Positions 32,101 through 46,296 of a DNA stretch of 64,000 nucleotides are shown piece after piece. Every line of letters starts with the position of its first letter. Position 1 is the stretch's first letter. The stretch comes from Microlunatus capsulatus (GTDB lineage Bacteria > Actinomycetota > Actinomycetes > Propionibacteriales > Propionibacteriaceae), in NCBI RefSeq assembly GCF_017876495.1, contig NZ_JAGIOB010000001.1:1798001-1862000 (forward strand). The letters run 5' to 3'. A program made the translations under genes and the position numbers. The notes under the pieces were generated by a model. The model saw only the letters and a program-made list of their open reading frames with translations. It had not been told where the DNA came from and searched no databases.

Positions 32101-35067
32101 ATGTCCGCGACCCCCGCGCCCGGGACCCCCGCCTCCGGGACGGGCACGTCCGGGACGGGCACGTCCGGGCCCCCCTCGTCCGGGGCGGGCGCCACCATCC
32201 CGCTGGTGGGCCGCGACGACGAGCTGGCCCGGCTGGCCGCCGCGGCTGGGCTGGGTCCGCCCGCGCGAGCGGGTCTGGTGCTGCTCAGCGGCGACGCGGG
32301 CATCGGCAAGTCGCGGCTGCTGGCCGCCCTCGGCTCCCAGGCCGCCGCGCGGGGCTGGCGGGTCGCCGTGGGGCACTGCCTCGACCTGGGCGGCAGCCCG
32401 CTGCCCTACCTGCCCTTCACCGAGATCGCCGGCCGGCTGCAGGCCACCCGGCCCGAGGTGATGGCGCACCTCGTGCAGCGCTGGCCCGCCGCGGCCCGGC
32501 TGCTGCCCGGCGGCGCCCCGCCGGCCGACGGCGCCGCGAGCGGCGAGCCCGTCGACCGCGGCGCCTTCTTCGCCGCCCTGCACGCGGTGCTGGCCGAGCT
32601 GGGCCGGACGGGTCCGCTGCTCGTGGTCATCGAGGACCTGCACTGGGCCGACCGCTCCACCAGCGACCTGCTCTCCTACCTGTTCAGCCGCGGCTTCGCC
32701 GAGCCCGTCTCGGTCGTCGCCTCCTACCGCAGCGACGACCTGCACCGGCGCCACCCGCTGCGCACGGTGGCCGCGCAGTGGTCCCGGCTGCCCGACGTGC
32801 GGCGCGTCGAGCTGGGCCCGCTCCCCGACGCCGACGTCCGCGCCCTCGTGCAGCGGCTGCACCCGGGTCCCCTGGAGCCCGGGGACGTCGCGGCGGTCGT
32901 CGAGCGGGCCGAGGGCAACGCCTTCTTCACCGAGGAGCTGGTCGCGGCCGTCGGGTCCCCCGAGGTGCCGCGCGACCTGGCCGGGCTGCTGCTGCTGCGG
33001 CTCGACTCCCTGGAGCCCGACGCCCGGCAGGTGGTCCGGGCGGCCGCCGCGGGCGGGCGCCAGGTGCGCGACGACGTGCTGGCCGCCGTCGCCGGGCTCG
33101 GTCCCGCGGCGTTCGAGGCCGCCGTGCGCGCGGCCGTCGAGCTCAACGTGCTCGTCGCCGACGTCGACGGCTACCGCTTCCGGCACTCCCTGCTGGCCGA
33201 GGCCGTCTACGAGGACCTGCTGCCGGGCGAGCGCCGCCGGCTGCACGCCGCGTTCGTCCCCGCGCTCGAGGCCCTCGGCACCGGGGGTGCTGCCGACCTG
33301 GCCCGGCACGCGGTAGCCGCCGGTGACCACGCGACCGCGGTCCGGGCCGGCGACCGGGCCGGCGACGAGGCACTCGCCGCGGGCGGGCCCGACGAGGCGG
33401 CCCGGCACTTCGCCCAGGCGCTGGACCTGCACCCGGGCTGGGGGGCGCCGGGCGTCCCCGACCTCGTCCGGCTGACGGAGAAGGCGGCGACGGCGGCCGC
33501 TGCGGCCGGGCACGTGCTGCGGGCCGAGGCGGTCGTCGCCGAGCAGCTGGCCCGGCTGCCCGCGGACGCCCCGGTGCAGGACCGCGCCCGGCTGCTCGTG
33601 GCCCGCGCCGAGGCCGGCCTGCTGTCGGAGTCCGCGACCGACGTCGTCGCCCTCGCCCGGGAGGCAGTCGCGCTGGTGCCGGCCGAGCCGGCCAGCACCC
33701 TGCGCAACCGGTCGGTGGCCGTGCTGGCCACCGCGCTGGCGTCGGAGCGGCAGGACGACGAGGCGCTGCGCTGGGCCGAGGAGGGGCTCGCCACCCCGCC
33801 CGGACTGCGGGTCGGGGAGGTCACCACCCTGCTGCAGACGGTGCTGGCCCGGGTGACCGAGCGCGGCGGGGACCCGGCGGCGTCGGAGCGGATGCTGCGC
33901 CGGGTCCTGGGCGAGGGGCCGGACGACCTGGCCCGGCTCCGCGTCCGCTACCAGCTGGGCTGGGTCGAGATGGAGGGCGGCCAGCTGGAGCAGGCGCTGG
34001 AGACGTTCCGGCGGGCCGCGCGGCGCAGCGCCGAGCTGGGCCGGCCCTACGCCCCGACGGGAGCCGACTCCCGGGTGCTCGCCGGCCTGGTCGCCTACCA
34101 GCTCGGCCGTTGGGACCTGGCGGAGGAGCTCGCGGCCCCGGAGACCGGTCCCCCGCCCCCGCTGGCGGCGGCCGGGCTGGCGGCCGTCACGCTGGCGGTG
34201 CGCGCCGGCCGGGGGCGGTCGGCGGGCTGGACCGAGCTGATGGCGCGCGTCCGGCCGCAGTGGACGACCGACGGCATGGTCGGGGTGCACAGCACCGCCG
34301 CGGCGATCGACCTGCTCGGCGACGCCGGCGACCTCGACGCCGCCCTGGCCCTGCACGACGAGCTGGTGGACTGCATCGGGGCGGTGTGGGGGACGCGGGA
34401 CTTCCAGGCCCACATCCGGCTGGCGGGCCTGCTGATCGGCCAGCTGGCGGCCCACGTCGGGGGCGTCGAGGCCCGGGAGCGGACGGCGCTGCTCGCGCGG
34501 GCCGACGAGCTGGCCGCCGCCGCGGCGCGCGCCCGGGCGATGGGACGTCGCCCGGAGCCCGGGCTGGAGAGCCAGGCCTGGCTGGCCCGGGTGGACGCCG
34601 AGCTGCTGCGGCTGCGGCACGCCGCGGGCGAGCCGGTCGACCTCGAGGAGGCCGAGCGGGCCTGGGCCCGGGCGGTCACCGCCGTCGAGCGCTACGGGCA
34701 GCCCTTCGAGCTGGCCCGGAGCCGGGCCCGCTGGGCGGCCGCGCTCAGGCGGGTGGGCCGGGCGGCGGAGTCCGCGGCCGCGGCGCGGGCGGCCCAGGAG
34801 ACGGCCGAGGCCCTCGGCGCGGCCCCGCTGCTGGCCGAGCTGCGGCCGCTGGTGGGCCGTGGCGGGGCACCCGAGGTGCTCACCCCGCGCGAGGCCGAGG
34901 TGCTGGCGCTGGTGGCCCAGGGGCTGAGCAACCGGGAGGTGGGCGAGCGGCTGGTGGTCAGCACGAAGACGGTGAGCGTGCACGTCTCGAACATCTTGGC
35001 CAAGCTCGCGGTGCGGTCGCGGACCGAGGCGGTCGCCGTCGCCCGGCGGCGCGGCCTGCTGGGCTGA
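32101..35067 (+). CDS. LAL-family LuxR transcriptional regulator with AAA-type ATPase domain
   Basis: The protein has 988 residues. A low-complexity Thr/Gly/Ser N-terminus (residues 1-30) is followed by an ATPase domain with [11 protein letters not shown], a Walker [12 protein letters not shown] and a Walker [17 protein letters not shown] long helical TPR-like middle region follows. The C-terminal LuxR helix-turn-helix (about residues 925-985) contains [25 protein letters not shown] and [17 protein letters not shown] in sequence. LAL proteins are MalT-like ATP-dependent activators. CACGAT lies seven bases before this ATG, which supports it over the ATG nine bases upstream, and the transcript looks leaderless. 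It is divergent from the small gene that precedes the giant surface-protein gene, which it might control. Confidence 0.9.
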   Translation: MSATPAPGTPASGTGTSGTGTSGPPSSGAGATIPLVGRDDELARLAAAAGLGPPARAGLVLLSGDAGIGKSRLLAALGSQAAARGWRVAVGHCLDLGGSPLPYLPFTEIAGRLQATRPEVMAHLVQRWPAAARLLPGGAPPADGAASGEPVDRGAFFAALHAVLAELGRTGPLLVVIEDLHWADRSTSDLLSYLFSRGFAEPVSVVASYRSDDLHRRHPLRTVAAQWSRLPDVRRVELGPLPDADVRALVQRLHPGPLEPGDVAAVVERAEGNAFFTEELVAAVGSPEVPRDLAGLLLLRLDSLEPDARQVVRAAAAGGRQVRDDVLAAVAGLGPAAFEAAVRAAVELNVLVADVDGYRFRHSLLAEAVYEDLLPGERRRLHAAFVPALEALGTGGAADLARHAVAAGDHATAVRAGDRAGDEALAAGGPDEAARHFAQALDLHPGWGAPGVPDLVRLTEKAATAAAAAGHVLRAEAVVAEQLARLPADAPVQDRARLLVARAEAGLLSESATDVVALAREAVALVPAEPASTLRNRSVAVLATALASERQDDEALRWAEEGLATPPGLRVGEVTTLLQTVLARVTERGGDPAASERMLRRVLGEGPDDLARLRVRYQLGWVEMEGGQLEQALETFRRAARRSAELGRPYAPTGADSRVLAGLVAYQLGRWDLAEELAAPETGPPPPLAAAGLAAVTLAVRAGRGRSAGWTELMARVRPQWTTDGMVGVHSTAAAIDLLGDAGDLDAALALHDELVDCIGAVWGTRDFQAHIRLAGLLIGQLAAHVGGVEARERTALLARADELAAAAARARAMGRRPEPGLESQAWLARVDAELLRLRHAAGEPVDLEEAERAWARAVTAVERYGQPFELARSRARWAAALRRVGRAAESAAAARAAQETAEALGAAPLLAELRPLVGRGGAPEVLTPREAEVLALVAQGLSNREVGERLVVSTKTVSVHVSNILAKLAVRSRTEAVAVARRRGLLG
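32134..32163 (+). repeat. Two perfect 15-base tandem repeats in the LAL gene
   Basis: TCCGGGACGGGCACG occurs twice in a row, then begins a third time. It encodes a [10 protein letters not shown] linker. As 15-base units, copy-number change would stay in frame. Confidence 0.85.
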
Positions 35068-35079
35068 GGCTCAGCCCAG
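35059..35079. other. Perfect palindrome containing both convergent stop codons
   Basis: CTGGGCTGAG-G-CTCAGCCCAG spans the stop of the LAL gene (35065-35067) and the stop of the convergent small gene (35071-35073), only three bases apart. It may act as a compact bidirectional terminator, though the central loop is very tight. Confidence 0.6.
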
Positions 35080-35409
35080 GGCGGCGTCCAGGGCCCAGAA
35101 GGCCTGCCGGGCCGTCGGGCACGGGTACTGGGCCGCCGGGTCGAGGTCGTCGTGCCGGCACCGGGTGCAGCGCAGGTGGAGCCCGTCGGGGCCGTCCGCG
35201 ACGGGCGTGGCCGCGTGCTCGGCGAGCACCAGGTAGAGCGCCGTCGTCAGCCGCTCCCCGCTGGTGGCGGCCCGGCGCAGCACCCGGGCGGCGCCGACGA
35301 CGAAGGCCTCCTGGGCCGCCAGCGCCGGGTGCGGCTCCCGCAGCAGGGTCAGCGGGCGACGGGCCGCGACCGTGGTGGGGGTGGGCTGGGGCTGGGCCTC
35401 GACCGACAT
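35071..35409 (-). CDS. Small cytoplasmic protein with a Cys/His cluster, unknown function
   Basis: The protein has 112 residues with a GGAGGAGACGACG region before the ATG at 35407-35409. The N-terminal third is Pro/Thr-rich, then comes a helical Ala/Leu-rich section. Near the C-terminus [10 protein letters not shown] and AQYPC provide three cysteines and one histidine in a layout like a small zinc site. I do not recognise a family. It is convergent with and almost touches the LAL gene, and divergent from katA across 281 bases. It could be a small metal-binding protein, which is inference from the Cys/His spacing only. Confidence 0.6.
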   Translation of the reverse strand: MSVEAQPQPTPTTVAARRPLTLLREPHPALAAQEAFVVGAARVLRRAATSGERLTTALYLVLAEHAATPVADGPDGLHLRCTRCRHDDLDPAAQYPCPTARQAFWALDAALG

Positions 35410-35571
35410 CGTCGTCTCCTCCGGGGGTAGGTGGTGAGGTCACCGTGCCGCCGCCACCTCTGCGCCGGCCCCGCGTCGGCTCGGGGACGGCTCAGGACCG
35501 GCCGAGGATCCCGCGGACCCCGGGCCCGTGGTTCAGGGGGACCGGTCCGGGATACTGGACGGAGTGTGGCC

Positions 35572-35587
35572 GTCGTCGGCCGACGAC
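35572..35587. promoter_or_regulatory. Perfect 16-base palindrome upstream of katA
   Basis: GTCGTCGGCCGACGAC lies about 104 bases before the katA ATG, in the 281-base divergent gap. It could be an operator or simply GC-rich self-complementarity. Confidence 0.25.
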
Positions 35588-35690
35588 GACCCCCGACCTC
35601 GCCGACGAGCCAGGACCGACCCCGCGGGCTGACCGGACGCCCGCCGAGAACGCCGGCGCGCACCGCGCACCGGCCAGGAACGGAGTGCAC

Positions 35691-37355
35691 ATGACCGACG
35701 TCGCCAGCCAGGGCCCCGCCGCGGGCCAGGAGGACCGGGCGGTCCTGACCAACCGTCAGGGCCACCCCGTCTACGACAACCAGAACCAGCGCACGGTCGG
35801 GGCCCGGGGTCCCGCCACGCTGGAGAACTACCAGTTCCTGGAGAAGATCAGCCACTTCGACCGGGAGCGCATCCCGGAGCGGGTCGTGCACGCGCGCGGC
35901 TTCGTCGCCTTCGGCGAGTTCGAGGCCACCGGCTCCTGGGGTGACGAGCCGATCGCGGCCTACACCCGCGCCAAGCTCTTCGCCGAGGCCGGCAAGAAGA
36001 CCGACGTGGCCATCCGCTTCTCCACCGTGATCGGCGGCCGGGACTCCTCCGAGGCGGCCCGCGACCCGCGCGGCTTCGCGGTGAAGTTCTACACCGAGGA
36101 CGGCAACTGGGACCTCGTCGGCAACAACCTCGCCGTCTTCTTCATCCGCGACGCGATCAAGTTCCCCGACGTCATCCACGCCCTGAAGCCCGACCCGATC
36201 ACCTTCCGGCAGGAGCCCGCCCGGATCTTCGACTTCATGTCGCAGACGCCGGAGTCGATGCACATGCTGGTCAACCTGTTCAGCCCGCGCGGCCTGCCGG
36301 CGAACTACCGCACGATGCAGGGCTTCGGGGTGAACACCTACAAGTGGGTCAACGCCGAGGGCGTCACCCACCTGGTGAAGTACCACTTCCAGCCGCACGC
36401 CGGGGTGAAGAGCCTCACCGAGGCCGACGCCGCCAACATCCAGGCCGGCGACCTCGGGCACGCCTCGAAGGACCTGTACACGGCCATCGAGCGGGGCGAG
36501 TTCCCGAAGTGGGACCTCTACGTCCAGGTGATGAGCGACGACGACCACCCCGAGCTGGACTTCGACCCGCTCGACGACACCAAGGTGTGGCCCGAGAACG
36601 ACTTCGAGCCGAAGCTCGTGGGGACGATGACGCTGAACCGCAACGTCACCGACCACCACAACGAGAACGAGCAGATCGCCTTCGGCACCGGCGTGCTGGT
36701 GGACGGCCTCGACTTCTCCGACGACAAGATGCTGGTGGGCCGGACGTTCAGCTACTCCGACACCCAGCGCTACCGCGTCGGGCCGAACTACCTGCAGCTG
36801 CCGGTGAACAGCCCGAAGAACGCCCGGGTGGCCACCAACCAGCGCGGCGGGCAGATGTCCTTCACCACCGACCTCGGCGAGGGGCAGAACCCGCACGTCA
36901 ACTACGAGCCCTCGATCACCGGCGGCCTGCGCGAGGCGCAGTACCCGACCCACGACGACCAGGGCCCGGAGATCACCGGCCGGTTGACCCGCAAGCGCCT
37001 CCCGCGCACGGACGACTACACCCAGGCCGGCCAGCGCTTCCAGCTGATGGAGGACTGGGAGAAGGACGACCTGGTGGCGAACTTCGTCGACCTCATCGGC
37101 CAGGCCGCCCGGCCCGTGCAGGAGCGGATGGTCTGGCACTTCTTGATGGTGGACGACGAGCTGGGGCTCCGCGTGGGCGACGGCCTGGGCATCTCCCCCG
37201 ACGACGTGCGGATGCTGGAGCCGCTGCAGACCCAGACGCTGTCGGAGGCGGAGCTGGACCGGCTGGCGAACCTCGGCAAGAACGGACCGCGGGACGTCAC
37301 GGGCCTGACGATGACCCACACCGTGCCGAACGAGCACGTGGTCGTGGAGCGCTGA
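35691..37355 (+). CDS. katA: Monofunctional haem catalase
   Basis: The protein has 554 residues and degrades hydrogen peroxide in the cytoplasm. Distal His is in [12 protein letters not shown], distal Asn in [13 protein letters not shown] and the proximal haem Tyr in [15 protein letters not shown], which matches the R-x4-Y catalase signature. Its length is above the roughly 480-500 of small-subunit catalases and well below the ~750 of large ones. The N-terminus has the usual [20 protein letters not shown] entry. It has its own promoter region and is followed by a strong hairpin. No OxyR, Fur or CatR gene adjoins it. Confidence 0.97.
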   Translation: MTDVASQGPAAGQEDRAVLTNRQGHPVYDNQNQRTVGARGPATLENYQFLEKISHFDRERIPERVVHARGFVAFGEFEATGSWGDEPIAAYTRAKLFAEAGKKTDVAIRFSTVIGGRDSSEAARDPRGFAVKFYTEDGNWDLVGNNLAVFFIRDAIKFPDVIHALKPDPITFRQEPARIFDFMSQTPESMHMLVNLFSPRGLPANYRTMQGFGVNTYKWVNAEGVTHLVKYHFQPHAGVKSLTEADAANIQAGDLGHASKDLYTAIERGEFPKWDLYVQVMSDDDHPELDFDPLDDTKVWPENDFEPKLVGTMTLNRNVTDHHNENEQIAFGTGVLVDGLDFSDDKMLVGRTFSYSDTQRYRVGPNYLQLPVNSPKNARVATNQRGGQMSFTTDLGEGQNPHVNYEPSITGGLREAQYPTHDDQGPEITGRLTRKRLPRTDDYTQAGQRFQLMEDWEKDDLVANFVDLIGQAARPVQERMVWHFLMVDDELGLRVGDGLGISPDDVRMLEPLQTQTLSEAELDRLANLGKNGPRDVTGLTMTHTVPNEHVVVER

Positions 37356-37390
37356 GCACTAGGATCTCCCTCCTGACCTGAACGCGGACG

Positions 37391-37423
37391 ACGTCGACCC
37401 GGCTCTCGCAGCCGGGTCGACGT
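37391..37423 (+). terminator. Hairpin terminator after katA
   Basis: ACGTCGACCCGGCT (37391-37404) and AGCCGGGTCGACGT (37410-37423) form a perfect 14-base stem with loop CTCGC. Confidence 0.8.
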
Positions 37424-37465
37424 GCGTCCGGGGCCGGGACCGGGACCGCAGCGAGAAGGGGCCAC

Positions 37466-38929
37466 GTGGAGGAGACCTGGGACCAGCTGACCGGGGCGGG
37501 GGTCGTGACCGGCGTCGTGACGGTCCTCGTGGTGGTCGCCCTGCTGGTCGCGCCGCGCAACCGCCGGCCGTCCTCGGCCCTGGCCTGGATCCTGCTGATC
37601 GGCTTCGTGCCCGTCGTCGGCCTGGTGCTGTTCGCCCTCATCGGCAGCCCCAAGCTCCCCCGCGGCCGGCGCGAGAAGCAGCAGAGCATGACGGCGCTGA
37701 TCACCGAGCGCTCGCGCGACCTCGAGGACGTCGGCCCCGAGCCGGGGATGCCGGCCTGGCTGCCCTCGGTGGCCCGCCTCAACCGCGCGGTCGGGGCCAT
37801 GCCGCTGCTGGAGGACAACGACGCCCACCTGCTCACCACCTTCGAGGAGCAGCTGGACGCCCTGGTGGCCGCCGTCCGGGGGGCGCGCCGCTACCTGCAC
37901 GTGGAGTTCTACATCCTCTCGCTCGACACCACGACCGCCCCGTTCTTCGAGGCGCTGGACGACGCGGTGCAGCGCGGGGTGACGGTGCGGGTGCTGATGG
38001 ACCACATGGGGTCCCGCAAGTACCCCGGCTACCGGCGGACGCGCAAGGAGCTGACCCGGATGGGCGCCGACTGGCGGCTGATGCTGCCGGTGCAGCCCTA
38101 TCGGGGGCGCTACCAGCGGCCGGACCTGCGGAACCACCGCAAGCTGCTGGTGGCCGACGGGGAGGTGGGCTTCGTCGGCTCCCTCAACCTCATCGACCCC
38201 AGCTACGACTCCCGGTCCAACCGGCGGCGCGGCCTGCGCTGGCAGGACCTGCTCGCCGAGATCCGCGGGCCGGTCGTGCACGCGATCGACGCCCTCTTCG
38301 TCACCGACTGGTACAGCGAGACCGACGTGCTGCTGACCAGCTCCCAGGAGCAGGCGACCGCCGAGCAGCACCAGGGCGCCCTGCTGGCCCAGGTCTCCCC
38401 CAGCGGACCGGCCTTCCCCACCGAGAACAACCTGGCCCTGTTCAACTCGCTGATGTACCACGCGGAGCGGCGGATCAGCATCACGAGCCCGTACTTCGTC
38501 CCCGACGAGTCCCTGCTGGCGGCCATCACCACCGCGGCCCGCCGCGGGGTGGACGTCGAGCTGTTCGTCGGCGAGATCGGGGACCAGTTCTTCGTCTTCC
38601 ACGCCCAGCACTCCTACTACGAGGAGCTGCTCGCCGCCGGGGTGCGGATCTACCTGTACCCGCGTCCGGCGATCCTGCACGCCAAGCACATCTCCGTCGA
38701 CGACGACGTGGCCGTGGTCGGCTCCTCCAACATGGACATCCGCTCGTTCCAGCTGGACCTGGAGCTGATGCTCATGGTCTGCGGCCGCACCTTCGTCGAC
38801 GAGATGCGGGCCGTCGAGGACGAGTACCGGCGGGTGTCACGGGAACTGACCCCGGCGAGCTGGTCACGGCGCGGGGTGCTGCACCGCACCGTCGACGACT
38901 TCACCCGGCTCACCTCCGCCGTCCAGTAG
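37466..38929 (+). CDS. cls: Cardiolipin synthase-like phospholipase D family enzyme
   Basis: The protein has 487 residues from a GTG start preceded by AAGGGG. Two N-terminal membrane helices (about residues 10-30 and 40-62) anchor it. Two phospholipase D (HKD) motifs follow: NHRKLLVADGEVGFVGSLN and HAKHISVDDDVAVVGSSN, each with the expected His, Lys and Asp. This is the bacterial Cls architecture (PLDc_N plus two PLD domains). It condenses two phosphatidylglycerols to cardiolipin at the inner face of the membrane. Some actinobacteria use a CDP-alcohol transferase for cardiolipin instead, so another phosphatidyl transfer is possible. Confidence 0.92.
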   Translation: MEETWDQLTGAGVVTGVVTVLVVVALLVAPRNRRPSSALAWILLIGFVPVVGLVLFALIGSPKLPRGRREKQQSMTALITERSRDLEDVGPEPGMPAWLPSVARLNRAVGAMPLLEDNDAHLLTTFEEQLDALVAAVRGARRYLHVEFYILSLDTTTAPFFEALDDAVQRGVTVRVLMDHMGSRKYPGYRRTRKELTRMGADWRLMLPVQPYRGRYQRPDLRNHRKLLVADGEVGFVGSLNLIDPSYDSRSNRRRGLRWQDLLAEIRGPVVHAIDALFVTDWYSETDVLLTSSQEQATAEQHQGALLAQVSPSGPAFPTENNLALFNSLMYHAERRISITSPYFVPDESLLAAITTAARRGVDVELFVGEIGDQFFVFHAQHSYYEELLAAGVRIYLYPRPAILHAKHISVDDDVAVVGSSNMDIRSFQLDLELMLMVCGRTFVDEMRAVEDEYRRVSRELTPASWSRRGVLHRTVDDFTRLTSAVQ

Positions 38930-38939
38930 GCCGGACGCC

Positions 38940-40181
38940 TCAGCGGCGGCCCACCGGCTCCGGCTCGGGGGCGACGACGGGGGCGGGCACCCGCAGCCGC
39001 CGTTCCAGGACCACGAGGCCGACGACGGCGACGGCCGAGAGGCCCGCGGGGAGGAAGAACACCTCGGGGAGCCCGAACCGGGCGACGCCGAAGCCGCCGA
39101 TGAGCCCGCCGGCCGCCGAACCGAGGGTCATCGAGCTGAGGAAGAGCCCGGAGGCCGTCCCGACGCCCTCCGGGTAGAGGTGCTGGGCGATGGAGACGCC
39201 CAGGGCGCCCAGGGCCGCCCACAACCCCGCGGCCAGCAGCTGGCCGACGAAGAGCCCGCCGACGCCGGTGCTGGTGGCGAAGGCCAGGTTGGCGCCCACG
39301 CCGAGGGCCATCCCCACCACCATCACCCGCAGCGCGCCGTAGCGGTCGGCGAAGCGGGCGAAGAAGGGCATGAGCGCCAGCTCGAGCAGCGGCTGGAAGG
39401 CGATGACGCTGCCGCGGACGGCGTCGGGGACCTTCAGCTCGTCGGCCATGTACAGCGGCAGGTAGCCGAACTTGATGGTGTCGCCCGTCATGGCCAGGAC
39501 GCAGAGACCGGTGAACACCAGGAGGGGCACCATCCGACGACGGGGACCGCCGCTCCTCGCCGCGTGCTCGGCCTCCGGGCTCCGGTACCGCTCCACGCGC
39601 TGCCGGCCGAGCGGCAGGACCTGGGCCAGGGTCAGGACCGCGGTCGCCACCAGCAGGGGACGCAGGCCCACGAGGCTGCCCAGCCAGCTCCCGACGACCG
39701 GACCCAGCACCCAGCCAGCCGTGAAGGCCATCCGGACGGCGGACAGCACCCGGTTGTCCGCGCCGGTGGGGTGGCGGCTCAGCTCGTCCCGGGTGGCGGC
39801 GAACAGCTGGGCCATGGACGCGCCGCCGACGCTGAGCGCGACGACGCTGATGACGAAGGGCATCCACAGGGCGGTGCTGAACGACATGGCCAGCCAGCCC
39901 AGCGCCCCGATCGCCGCGCAGACCCGGAACAGCCCGAGCCGGTTGCTGCTGCGGTCGGACCAGCGGCCGACGACGTAGCCGGCGACGGGCGCCGCGAGGT
40001 TGGTGACGTAGTAGAGCCCCGCGACCGGCAGCGGGGCGCCGAGATCACGCACCAGGAAGAGCGTCAGCTGAGGTGTGGTGGCCGAGATGGCCAGCCCGCT
40101 GAGCAGCAGCGCGACGAAGGCGCTGCGGTAGAAGCGGGACGCGAGGATGATGCGCACGGTCGACGTGCGGGGGCTGGTCAC
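38940..40181 (-). CDS. MFS transporter, SetA-like sugar efflux type
   Basis: The protein has 413 residues and 12 predicted membrane segments. The conserved loop 2-3 motif reads GRWSDRSSNR. Further stretches such as RMAFTAGWVLGPVVGSWLG and AQHLYPEGVGTASGLFLSS resemble the SetA/SetB sugar-efflux family as I remember it (R.AF..GP..G and Y.P..G.A..L). It would export sugars or sugar analogues by proton antiport. It has its own promoter with a LacI-type palindrome just downstream, which supports a carbohydrate link. It converges on cls with a 10-base gap. Confidence 0.85.
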   Translation of the reverse strand: MTSPRTSTVRIILASRFYRSAFVALLLSGLAISATTPQLTLFLVRDLGAPLPVAGLYYVTNLAAPVAGYVVGRWSDRSSNRLGLFRVCAAIGALGWLAMSFSTALWMPFVISVVALSVGGASMAQLFAATRDELSRHPTGADNRVLSAVRMAFTAGWVLGPVVGSWLGSLVGLRPLLVATAVLTLAQVLPLGRQRVERYRSPEAEHAARSGGPRRRMVPLLVFTGLCVLAMTGDTIKFGYLPLYMADELKVPDAVRGSVIAFQPLLELALMPFFARFADRYGALRVMVVGMALGVGANLAFATSTGVGGLFVGQLLAAGLWAALGALGVSIAQHLYPEGVGTASGLFLSSMTLGSAAGGLIGGFGVARFGLPEVFFLPAGLSAVAVVGLVVLERRLRVPAPVVAPEPEPVGRR

Positions 40182-40223
40182 GGGGCGCGGCTCTCAGGAC
40201 GGGACGGTGCCGGCGGGGGCGTC

Positions 40224-40271
40224 GGCTGAATCGATACAGCCGGAGCCTAGCAAGAGCTGCATCCTCGTCAA
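40224..40271 (-). promoter_or_regulatory. Promoter and LacI-type operator of the MFS gene
   Basis: On the minus strand TTGACG (40266-40271), a 16-base spacer and TAGGCT (40244-40249) form the promoter. Immediately downstream GGCTG-AATCGATA-CAGCC (40224-40241) is an 18-base palindrome matching its complement at 16 of 18 positions, with the central CG typical of LacI operators. A repressor bound there would block initiation. Confidence 0.6.
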
Positions 40272-40328
40272 CGGCACCGGGTCACGGCGGCCGGCCGCGC
40301 TACCGAGGAAGCATCTGGACGCAGAAAT

Positions 40329-40368
40329 ACTTCAAGCCCGACCCCCCGAAGAGGGTCAGGCTTGAAGT
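40329..40368 (-). terminator. Terminator of the rRNA operon
   Basis: ACTTCAAGCC-C-GACCC and GGGTC-A-GGCTTGAAGT form a 15-pair stem with one internal mismatch and loop CCGAAGA. It lies just after the 5S gene in the minus direction. Confidence 0.85.
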
Positions 40369-40373
40369 GTGTT

Positions 40374-40492
40374 GTCCGGCGACGTCCTAGTCTCCCACAC
40401 GGTCCCCCGTGCAGTACCATCGGCGCTGAAAGGCTTAACTTCCGGGTTCGGAATGGGACCGGGTGTTTCCCTAACGCAATGATCACCGAAAC
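40374..40492 (-). rRNA. rrf: 5S ribosomal RNA
   Basis: Minus-strand sequence begins GTTTCGGTGATCATTGCG and contains the universal loop CCCATTCCGAACCCGGAAG and the 3' part GGGAGACTAGGACG. The two ends are complementary (TCCGGC region against the 5' GGTG side) with a length near 119. End positions are approximate. Confidence 0.93.
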
Positions 40493-40581
40493 TCTAAAGA
40501 GATGACGCGCAACCCTCCCGCACCCAACCAGCTCCACCCGAAGGCGGAACCAGTGGTGCTTGGAGGGTTCCCGACCGTATC

Positions 40582-40618
40582 TCGAGAACCTCACAGTGGA
40601 CGCGTAGCATCTTTGTAG
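40582..40618 (-). other. 3' arm of the pre-23S processing stem
   Basis: This stretch is complementary over about 36 bases, with one bulge and one or two mismatches, to the 5' arm at 43743-43778. The two arms bracket the 23S gene and form the double-stranded stalk normally cut by RNase III. Confidence 0.85.
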
Positions 40619-45598
<4,980 letters not shown>

Positions 45599-45818
45599 AA
45601 TATCGCAAAACCAACCAACCCGAAGGCCAGCCAGCAGTAGCGTCAAAAACAACGAGTTCAACCTCTGACAGAACCCATTGCTGGGTCAATCATCAATCAA
45701 TCTCAAAGGAATCCGCCCCAACCACACCCAACACCCACCCCCACGACGTGAGGACGACCATCAGACACAGCCAGGCACGGGTTTCTATAGTGCATATTTG
45801 GCATTGACTTTAAGCACG

Positions 45819-45833
45819 CTGTTAAGTTCTCAA
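45819..45833 (-). promoter_or_regulatory. boxA-like antitermination element in the rrn leader
   Basis: TTGAGAACTTAACAG on the minus strand recurs almost exactly in the 16S-23S spacer (TTGAGAACTTCACAG). Such paired elements in rrn leaders load Nus antitermination factors. Confidence 0.6.
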
Positions 45834-45890
45834 GACTCGCTCACACACCGCACCGGGCTTTTCATTTCCCGGCTTGGGGCAACTCGACTT

Positions 45891-45919
45891 ACTTTAGTCA
45901 TCCGCTCGGCCGGTGTCAA
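45891..45919 (-). promoter_or_regulatory. rRNA operon promoter
   Basis: A perfect -35 TTGACA (45914-45919), a 17-base spacer and -10 TAAAGT (45891-45896) lie about 290 bases before the 16S 5' end. This is a strong primary-sigma promoter of the sort expected for rrn. Confidence 0.85.
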
Positions 45920-46296
45920 ATCCGGCTTCCTGTCCGACCCCATCATCCTCGACCAGCTCCTGCCGCCTCTGGGCGGACAGCAACCTTGTGACCAAGGTGG
46001 TGGTGGTGCCCGAGGCCGGCCATCGAGCCTTTCGGCTGACGTCCCGCACCCTCAGGGCTCGGACTACGTTACCCGTGAGCGACCCTCAGGTCAACTCGGG
46101 CTCTGAGTCCGTCTCCCGGCCGGCCACCGTCCCTGTGTGACCAGAGCTGGTGTCCCGCGTCCCGTGGAGGCTCCACCACCTTACGCCGCTCCTCCCGATG
46201 GCTCAAGTCGGCTGCGCGTCCCCTCCGCCGACCCTCCACCGGCACGGCGTGGTGGGACAAGGCGGTGCGGAGGCCGTGCTGTGCCAGGCTCCCGCC

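Larger units (their letters stand above)
45599..46296. other. rrn leader, promoter region and gap before the MhqO-like gene
   Basis: This stretch has no protein gene. From 45599 to about 45885 it is the transcribed rrn leader, with a boxA-like element. The promoter is at 45891-45919. Between about 45930 and 46280 I see only GC-rich sequence with no convincing frame, apart from -10 CAGGCT (46285-46290), six bases before the ATG at 46297. Confidence 0.7.
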
